Shown here piece after piece: positions 1-4,437 of a stretch of DNA of 5,555 nucleotides. The notes under the pieces were generated by a model. That model was not told where the DNA came from. It did not search any database and saw only the letters and a program-made list of their open reading frames with translations. The translations under genes and the position numbers were made by a program. Numbering within the stretch: the first letter of the stretch is position 1; the number at the start of each line of letters is the position of its first letter. Source of the DNA: an uncultured Rickettsiales bacterium (lineage in GTDB: Bacteria; Pseudomonadota; Alphaproteobacteria; Rickettsiales; Deianiraeaceae); NCBI GenBank assembly GCA_946544555.1, contig CAMNMI010000059.1:1-5555 (forward strand). The letters run 5' to 3'.

Positions 1-53
1 GATCAGAAAAACGAAACCGTGATGGAAAGGTCATTGTGAATATCAATGAATGA
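1..53 (+). CDS. Possible C-terminal end of an upstream plus-strand gene
   Basis: Reading from base 3, an open frame encodes SEKRNRDGKVIVNINE and stops with TGA at 51-53. The other two plus frames stop earlier or look less protein-like. The stop lies 18 nt before the ATG of the next plus-strand gene, which would be normal operon spacing. Only sixteen codons are visible and there is no family signature, so this may be chance. No function can be given. The 54-71 interval is T-rich and has no obvious ribosome binding site. Confidence 0.3.
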   Translation, partial: SEKRNRDGKVIVNINE

Positions 54-71
54 TTTTTTTAGTAGTTGTTT

Positions 72-746
72 ATGCAGAAAAATGAGGTCGTCTATAATGA
101 TGAGAGTGGTATAAGTAATAAGCGAAAAGAGAAACTTAAAAAACTGTTTGAATACGAAGAGAAGAGAGAAAATGGCAAAATTGTTTTATTGAATAACAAA
201 ATTAGACTCGTTCAGCTCACTGATTGCAAGGAAGACAGGGAGATTTATAAGATAGTGACGACAGATTATAATGGTTTTCTAAAAGAATTTAGAGGAATTA
301 TTAGAACTTCCAATCTTGATGAACTTTTTGATGAAGAGGTCTTACATAAAAATCACGAAAAATTTCCACTTTTTGCATGTTATAACAACAGGAATGAACT
401 TATTGGTACTTTTGGTTCGCGAAATGCAGTCGTTATTAAAGACGGCAATAAAGAAATCACCTTGCACGAGCTTTCTGGGCGTTTGATGCAAAAATATGCA
501 AACAGCGGCCTTGGCGCTATTGCGGATACTGTAATGTCAAATTATTGCCTCAATCATGGACAAGATTTCTTTTTCACAAGTTTTAATGAAAAGAGGGATT
601 ATTTTATAAAAATAAGTCAGTATGCTGGCAATTATAAATTTTTAGGTTCAAAAAAAAGACAGGTAGACGGCAACAATGTAGATTTTGGTGATCTAGATTT
701 TTATTGCACAATGTCTTTTAATGGGTTATTGGATCATCTTGTTTAA
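72..746 (+). CDS. Hypothetical protein, 224 aa, possibly GNAT-like
   Basis: I do not recognise this protein with certainty. The ATG at 72 is preferred over a TTG two codons upstream at 66, and neither has a clear Shine-Dalgarno. The first 40 residues are highly charged and Lys/Glu-rich, predicted helical, and no signal peptide or membrane segment is visible. From about residue 97 the order of elements recalls an N-acetyltransferase fold: a strand (FPLFACYN), a turn (NELIGTFGS), then KYANSGLGAIAD, which could be a degenerate acetyl-CoA pyrophosphate loop. A C-terminal part follows with SQYAGNYKFLGS and an aromatic-rich end (FGDLDFYCTMSF). This is pattern resemblance only. A run of eight A lies at 650-657 inside the gene. 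The last 21 nt overlap the end of the opposing LysR gene. It may follow another plus-strand gene closely, so could be the last gene of an operon. Confidence 0.6.
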   Translation: MQKNEVVYNDESGISNKRKEKLKKLFEYEEKRENGKIVLLNNKIRLVQLTDCKEDREIYKIVTTDYNGFLKEFRGIIRTSNLDELFDEEVLHKNHEKFPLFACYNNRNELIGTFGSRNAVVIKDGNKEITLHELSGRLMQKYANSGLGAIADTVMSNYCLNHGQDFFFTSFNEKRDYFIKISQYAGNYKFLGSKKRQVDGNNVDFGDLDFYCTMSFNGLLDHLV

Positions 747-1733
747 CATATTGTTTAAGATTATTTCTTGATTGATTTTTTCAACAATATTTTTTACTTC
801 TTTACCATTGTTGTGCTTTTTTGCTGAACAAACAAACCAATTTGTAATTATTCCTATGTCATTGGGATCAAAGGTGCTGCAATAAATATCCGAACAATCA
901 AAAAGTTGTTCAAATTCCGAACCAATAGCAATTGACCAAAAATTATTTTGAATACCTTTGTACAATGTAGCCAAATCTAAACAAGAGGTTCTAATTTTTG
1001 CTTCTTTTCGCCTATCATTTAGCATCTTGTACGCTGTAACAAATTGAGCCTTTTCGGAAATAGGCATCAAATTTAAATTTTTTGCAATGTCCCAATTTAC
1101 TTTATCACGACTATTAAAATTGCTTTTTTTATTAAAATAAATTTTTAATCTATACGGCGCCACCTTCACAAAATCAATCATGTCCTGATATTGAGAAACT
1201 TGGCTCCATTCAAGCGGATAAACTGCAATGTCTGTTTTGCCTGACATTATGTATTCCAGCGCATCATCACGTGATGTGATACTGAAATCAATAGAATAAT
1301 CCAACTTGTTTTTGTCAATCTTTGCAATCGCTGGCATCACATACATAGGCATTGCAAGCGGGTGCGCAACTATTTTTATGACATTTTGTTCAACTTCAAC
1401 TTCGTCAAAAGCGCACACCGCCTGCTTGTTAAGTGTCTTTATCCTCTTCGCATAATCATATAGTTTTTGTCCATCATCAGTTACGACAAGACCATTCCGT
1501 CCTTTTCTCGCGAACATTTTAATACCAAGAGCATCTTCCAAAGTCTTAATGTTGTACGAAATTGCCCCCAAGCTCATGTGAAGCAATTGTGATGCTTTGC
1601 GCATATTCAAAGTTGAATACACGCACTCAAACACATTCATGCATTTTGATAAACTCGGCCACAGAGCTGTATTCAAACGTTCCGGATTGTGCTTATCGAC
1701 TAAGATATTATGCATAAAACTACATAAATGCAT
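726..1733 (-). CDS. LysR-family transcriptional regulator
   Basis: A DNA-binding transcription factor of the LysR type, normally a tetramer that activates or represses genes in response to a small ligand. The winged helix-turn-helix spans about residues 32-90: NVFECVYSTLNMRKASQLLHM is the scaffold helix region, SLGAISYNIKTLEDALGIKMF the recognition helix and following segment, and ARKGRNGLVVTDDGQKL the wing. Residues 115-330 fit the periplasmic-binding-like effector domain, starting VIKIVAHPLAMPMYVMPAI and including SGKTDIAVYPL. The total of 335 aa is a little long because about 30 residues precede the HTH. The ATG used here is the first possible, but one at residue 7 (1715) is equally plausible, and neither has a convincing ribosome binding site. 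It lies 18 nt downstream of a small acidic protein gene on the same strand and probably shares its promoter. No divergent target gene is adjacent, unlike many LysR genes, so the regulon is unknown. Confidence 0.9.
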   Translation of the reverse strand: MHLCSFMHNILVDKHNPERLNTALWPSLSKCMNVFECVYSTLNMRKASQLLHMSLGAISYNIKTLEDALGIKMFARKGRNGLVVTDDGQKLYDYAKRIKTLNKQAVCAFDEVEVEQNVIKIVAHPLAMPMYVMPAIAKIDKNKLDYSIDFSITSRDDALEYIMSGKTDIAVYPLEWSQVSQYQDMIDFVKVAPYRLKIYFNKKSNFNSRDKVNWDIAKNLNLMPISEKAQFVTAYKMLNDRRKEAKIRTSCLDLATLYKGIQNNFWSIAIGSEFEQLFDCSDIYCSTFDPNDIGIITNWFVCSAKKHNNGKEVKNIVEKINQEIILNNMLNKMIQ

Positions 1734-1751
1734 ATAATATACTAAGAGATG

Positions 1752-2015
1752 CTAAGCCGCGTGTTCATTCAGCTTCTTCATTACTACACCAAGCTGTGAT
1801 AACAAATCAAAAATTTTTGCCGTATCATCATCCAAGTCGTTACCGAGTTGTTTTTTTAACTCGTCAACGTTGTCAAGATATTTCAACATTTTTTCAGCTT
1901 TTTCATTTAACTCTTCCGCCGAACTCTCGTCTGAAATTGAGCTCACTTCTTCACTCAAAGATTTTGATGATGAAAGTAAACTTTTAACCATTGAATCAAC
2001 TTTTTCGTCTGCCAT
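1752..2015 (-). CDS. Small acidic helical protein, 87 aa, function unknown
   Basis: A short protein I cannot assign. It is acidic, has no cysteine, tryptophan or membrane segment, and is Ser-rich in its first third (SLLSSSKSLSEEVSS). The remainder is strongly helix-forming with heptad-like leucines (AEKMLKYLDNVDELKKQL and IFDLLSQLGVVMKKL), suggesting a helical hairpin or coiled coil. It is believed real because a near-consensus promoter ends about 24 nt upstream and because the reading frame is well behaved. Its ATG follows directly on a run of nine T, with no Shine-Dalgarno in the short leader. It is the first gene of a likely two-gene unit with the LysR regulator (18 nt gap), so it could be a partner, modulator or co-regulated product of that regulator; this is inference. 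Confidence 0.72.
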   Translation of the reverse strand: MADEKVDSMVKSLLSSSKSLSEEVSSISDESSAEELNEKAEKMLKYLDNVDELKKQLGNDLDDDTAKIFDLLSQLGVVMKKLNEHAA

Positions 2016-2038
2016 AAAAAAAAACTTTATACATGCTA

Positions 2039-2066
2039 ATTATAACATTTTTTTTTGGCATGTCAA
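2039..2066 (-). promoter_or_regulatory. Near-perfect sigma70 promoter, extended -10
   Basis: On the minus strand TTGACA (2066-2061) is followed after 16 nt by TATAAT (2044-2039). The TG one base upstream of the -10 gives an extended -10 (TGTTATAAT). Both hexamers match consensus. Transcription should start near 2032 and give a leader of about 17 nt before the ATG of the 87-aa gene. The spacer is mostly a run of nine A (2056-2048). A 6-bp inverted repeat, ACATGC (2063-2058) and GCATGT (2036-2031), brackets the -10 and could be an operator. The promoter sits directly downstream of the methyltransferase stop codon, so the 87-aa gene and LysR need not depend on read-through. Confidence 0.8.
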
Positions 2067-2073
2067 ATGAAAT

Positions 2074-2784
2074 TTAAATTTTGCTTTTGTGCTGATAAAC
2101 GAAGTTTCTTCCATCAAGTTGCAATATCATTTCATATCCAAGTTCGTCCATGAGTTTGTTATATTCTGCTTTGTTTCCAACTTTAGCTCTTGGATCGCCA
2201 AGACCAGTTTCGTCCCAAAGTTCAACCCAAATCAATGGTCTATCCTTTGTCAAAAACTTTTTTGCTCCTTTTATAACATCAATTTCAACACCTTCAACAT
2301 CAATTTTTACAAAATCAATTTTGTGGTTGAGTTTTACATCATCCAATTTTCTAATCTGGAATTTTCCATTCTTATCTTCTTGTACGCTTGTTTCTCCGAT
2401 ATTATCAAACTTCATATAAGATATTGACGCGGTTGTATTATTTGCGCCGAGCCCAAAATTGAACAATGTGGTCTTATTTTGCAAACCGTTTAATGCAATG
2501 TTCTTTTTGAGAATTTCGTATGTTTCATCAATAACTTCAAAGGCATAGACATATTTTGCTCTTTTTGGTGATGTTGTCAGCCAATATAACGTGTGATTTC
2601 CAATGTTGGCACCGATATCTAAAATGACTGCATTTTCAGGAAGATATTTGTCAAAAAATTCCAGTGTAGTTTGCTCAAAAAAACTATTGTTATCAGCAAT
2701 TTGATTTTGAATATAATCGGCAGGATAGTTTGGTAAATAAAATTGAACATTGTTCACTCTAAAAATATCATCTTTCATTGACAA
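2074..2784 (-). CDS. FkbM-family SAM-dependent methyltransferase
   Basis: A class I methyltransferase of the FkbM type, which usually O-methylates sugars, lipids or polyketides, often for surface glycans. The SAM-binding motif I is ILDIGANIGNHTLYW (residues 54-68), followed by the acidic end of strand 2 in YAFEV (80-84). The family's hallmark segment is IDFVKIDVEGVEIDVIKGA (156-174), and the C-terminal strand pair is RPLIWVELWDE (182-192). The start is uncertain. TTG at 2784 has AGGA five bases upstream, and ATG at 2778 is the first ATG in this frame. However, the same frame stays open upstream to a stop at 2940-2938, encoding a membrane segment and coiled coil, so the full protein probably starts at ATG 2953 when an intervening (TA)n tract has a different length (291-293 aa). 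As sequenced, only this soluble form of about 236 aa can be made from canonical starts. The substrate is unknown, and no glycosyltransferase genes are adjacent. Confidence 0.88.
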   Translation of the reverse strand: MSMKDDIFRVNNVQFYLPNYPADYIQNQIADNNSFFEQTTLEFFDKYLPENAVILDIGANIGNHTLYWLTTSPKRAKYVYAFEVIDETYEILKKNIALNGLQNKTTLFNFGLGANNTTASISYMKFDNIGETSVQEDKNGKFQIRKLDDVKLNHKIDFVKIDVEGVEIDVIKGAKKFLTKDRPLIWVELWDETGLGDPRAKVGNKAEYNKLMDELGYEMILQLDGRNFVYQHKSKI

Positions 2785-2793
2785 CTTTGTCCT

Positions 2794-2831
2794 AATTTGA
2801 TTGTTTATCTTATAAATTTGATTGTTTATCT
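2794..2831 (-). repeat. Two 17-nt direct repeats, 21-nt period, in frame
   Basis: AGATAAACAATCAAATT occurs at 2831-2815 and again at 2810-2794. The period is 21 nt, exactly seven codons, and in the methyltransferase frame the copies encode INNQIYK and INNQIRT. Isoleucines spaced 4 and 3 residues apart fit one heptad per repeat, so copy number would change linker length by one heptad without breaking the frame. This in-frame periodicity is independent evidence that the stretch upstream of 2784 is, or recently was, translated. Confidence 0.85.
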
Positions 2832-2914
2832 CATAATTTTTTTTCTCTAATTTATGAATTTTATTAATCTTTACAAAACATGCAATGCTAATTAAAATGA
2901 CTACACACAGTCCG

Positions 2915-2934
2915 ATATATATATATATATATAT
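2915..2934. repeat. (AT)10 dinucleotide microsatellite
   Basis: Ten perfect AT units lie between the ATG at 2953 and the open frame of the methyltransferase. Unit gain or loss changes the frame by two bases: eight or eleven units give a continuous protein from ATG 2953, while ten (as here) and nine do not. Translated in the anchor frame it gives alternating Ile/Tyr, which is tolerable at the start of a membrane helix. This is the classical arrangement of a translational phase-variation tract. Confidence 0.9.
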
Positions 2935-2988
2935 TGCTTAAAAATTTCTTCATATTAGTTTTTAGTTGAATATATTTTTTTAAATGCA

Positions 2989-3018
2989 AGTTTTTTTTAA
3001 CCTAGTTTTTTTTAACCT
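2989..3018. repeat. Perfect 15-bp tandem duplication between divergent genes
   Basis: AGTTTTTTTTAACCT is present twice with no gap (2989-3003 and 3004-3018), each copy containing eight T. It lies between the divergent methyltransferase leader and folC, so it could hold a repeated protein-binding site or arise from slippage. TTGACA at 3018-3023 overlaps the end of the second copy, but no matching -10 is found before the folC start, so no promoter is claimed. Apart from the methyltransferase leader and this repeat, I see nothing definite in 2785-3051. Confidence 0.85.
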
Positions 3019-3051
3019 TGACAAATCAAAATTTCAACCAACTCTCACACC

Positions 3052-4437
3052 ATGAAAATGCCGCATTGGCCAATTTATACCGGGCCAAACAAGGAGTTTG
3101 AAGGTGCAATTTTTAGGACAAAAACGGTGCTCAGCGAGCTCGGCGACCAGCAAAACAAGCTGCAAAACGTATTTCACATCACTGGCACCAAGGGCAAGGG
3201 CTCAACCGCGCACTTCATTTCAAACATCCTGCGCACCTCGGGATACAGCGTAAATACTTACACCTCGCCGCATATTTACGAGTGCAATGAGCGCATTTTG
3301 TTGAATGGACGGCCAATTTCTGATGACGAACTTTATGAACTTACTGAGGAGACCAGAATTGCGTGGGAGGCAGCTAACAAAGCGGGCAAACTCACTGATG
3401 AGCCGGCGCTTTTTGAGGCCTTGACATGCTCTGCTTTTAACGCTTTTGCGCGCCATCCTGCGGACGCAACGGTGATTGAAGTCGGCATGGGCGCCATCAA
3501 CGATGCTACAAACATGTTTGATGATAACCCGCCATTGTGCTGCATTTTCACGCCTATTCACTTGGATCATGTCAAATTTCTTGGCACAAAAATTGAAGAA
3601 GTTGCTTGGAATAAGTCGTTTTTGATGAAGCGCGGAGTGAAAAATGTCATTTTGTCATCGCAGGCCAAAGAGGCTAAAACAGTGCTCTCGCGGCGCGCAA
3701 AGTCGTTTGGTATTGAAAATATTTTCACATACGGCGATGACTACGAAGTTTTTTTTGATGACAATAATTCTACATATAGTAATACTGTTAATAGTAATAC
3801 TACAAATAGAATGGCACTTTTTGAATGCGCCAAAATTGACACCACTTTTCCATTTTCGCAACCATCTTTGCAAGGAGATTACCAGCTAATTAACGCGGCT
3901 TGTGCCATCATGGCATGCCTCGCCAACATTCAAACTTTCCCAAATATTACTATTAATAGTATTTCCGAGGCAATTCACAACACCACGCACATTGTCAGGA
4001 TGCAGGAAATTACCAGCGGAAAGCTGTTTGAAAAATTGCCTGTTGGCAGTGTATTTTACGTTGACGGTGCCCATAATCAGCTGGCCGCGCACGCTATCGC
4101 AACCTTTATCAGAGAGTTCAAAAATACGCACAAAAATTTCAAAATTTGCGTGGCCGTGGCGCGCACAAAAGGCGCTAACAATGCCGTGTTTTTGCAGGAA
4201 TTTACTGGATTTGTTGACCTGCTGATATGCACTCGCGCAAACCTTGAATCCATCCCAGAGCCACCTGAAAAAATTGCGTCAGCATGCAAAAACATTGGCC
4301 TGAACTCCGCAATTGCGCACAACATTGAAGAGGTCATAAACTGCTGTCGCAATTTCACAAACGGCGCGCCAACCCTACTAATTTGCACTGGTTCACTCTA
4401 TATTGCACGCGATATTCACGTTGCAAATTGCGACTAA
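3052..4437 (+). CDS. folC: Folylpolyglutamate synthase / dihydrofolate synthase
   Basis: A cytoplasmic Mur-ligase-family enzyme that adds L-glutamate to dihydropteroate and/or reduced folates with ATP. The P-loop GTKGKGST is at residues 45-52. TSPHIYECNERILLNG (71-86) matches the family's TSPHL..ERI segment, and VIEVGMGAINDATN (141-154) corresponds to the usual LEVGLGGRLDATN. TPIHLDHVKFLG (167-178) and K188, in the position of the usual carbamylated lysine, complete the ATPase domain. The glutamate-ligase domain has YVDGAHN (336-342) and ends LICTGSLYIARDI. At 461 aa it is longer than the roughly 420-430 aa typical of the family. Part of the excess is a Ser/Thr/Asn insert, STYSNTVNSNTTNR (240-253), produced by a palindromic repeat. 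ATG 3052 and ATG 3058 are both possible; the second gives MPHWP, which I recall as an alphaproteobacterial/Rickettsiales FolC start. No Shine-Dalgarno is evident. By eye it is GC-richer than its neighbours. It overlaps the mvaD end by 4 nt. Confidence 0.93.
   Translation: MKMPHWPIYTGPNKEFEGAIFRTKTVLSELGDQQNKLQNVFHITGTKGKGSTAHFISNILRTSGYSVNTYTSPHIYECNERILLNGRPISDDELYELTEETRIAWEAANKAGKLTDEPALFEALTCSAFNAFARHPADATVIEVGMGAINDATNMFDDNPPLCCIFTPIHLDHVKFLGTKIEEVAWNKSFLMKRGVKNVILSSQAKEAKTVLSRRAKSFGIENIFTYGDDYEVFFDDNNSTYSNTVNSNTTNRMALFECAKIDTTFPFSQPSLQGDYQLINAACAIMACLANIQTFPNITINSISEAIHNTTHIVRMQEITSGKLFEKLPVGSVFYVDGAHNQLAAHAIATFIREFKNTHKNFKICVAVARTKGANNAVFLQEFTGFVDLLICTRANLESIPEPPEKIASACKNIGLNSAIAHNIEEVINCCRNFTNGAPTLLICTGSLYIARDIHVANCD
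3768..3811 (+). repeat. 44-bp imperfect palindrome inside folC (full copy)
   Basis: A 44-bp sequence bounded by TTCTA and TAGAA, with 18 of 22 positions able to pair around the perfect central palindrome ACTRTTAATAGT (R marks position 3787, G in this copy). It contains two 15-bp units (CATATAGTAATACTR and a related second one) between a TTCTA arm and a CAAATAGAA arm. It is read in frame as STYSNTVNSNTTNR in the FolC ATPase-domain linker region. It differs by one base from the reverse complement of the copy in mvaD at 5180-5223, and the AATAA just before it is shared as well. Confidence 0.9.
3945..3963 (+). repeat. 19-bp core of the palindromic repeat, in folC
   Basis: TATTACTATTAATAGTATT is identical to the central part of the 44-bp element read on the opposite strand to the folC full copy. 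It carries no outer arms. It codes for part of NITINSIS, keeping the same T-I-N-S frame as the larger copies. It could be a degenerate copy or, since it is short and AT-rich, coincidental similarity. Confidence 0.55.

Larger units (their letters stand above)
2785..2953 (-). other. Frame-disrupted N-terminal anchor of the methyltransferase
   Basis: In the methyltransferase frame, codons from 2937 down to 2785 are all open. They encode a Tyr/Ile run from the TA repeat, then a typical transmembrane stretch (GLCVVILISIACFV), a basic flank (KINKIHKLEKK) and a heptad-like linker (INNQIYKINNQIRT) leading straight into the catalytic domain. No ATG, GTG or TTG occurs in this frame before 2784. An ATG at 2953-2951 opens MKKFLSN, a normal-looking basic start for a signal anchor. 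It is one frame off and stops at 2890-2888 after 21 codons. Adding one TA unit, or removing two, joins the ATG to the anchor and catalytic domain. The region is therefore annotated as an OFF-phase N-terminus. A sequencing or assembly error in the repeat, or an inactivating mutation, is the alternative. Confidence 0.7.

Noticed and set aside
650..657. A8 run in the 224-aa gene as a phase-variation tract
   Set aside because: Such runs are common in AT-rich coding DNA (AAA-AAA lysines). It lies near the 3' end and no alternative frame of interest was seen.
739..758. Repeated TTGTTTAA at the ORF/LysR junction as a terminator or site
   Set aside because: It is a short direct, not inverted, repeat within the LysR C-terminal codons (NNMLNKM); no stable stem is formed.
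2969..2989. TTGCAT and TATATT upstream of the methyltransferase leader as a promoter
   Set aside because: The spacer is only nine bases, too short for a sigma70 promoter.
3018..3046. TTGACA upstream of folC as a -35 box
   Set aside because: No acceptable -10 occurs 15-19 nt downstream, and the start of transcription would fall on the folC start codon.
3220..3570. Long minus-strand open frames opposite folC
   Set aside because: They lie antisense to a clearly conserved enzyme, show no family motifs and have no initiation context; they are shadows of folC codon usage.
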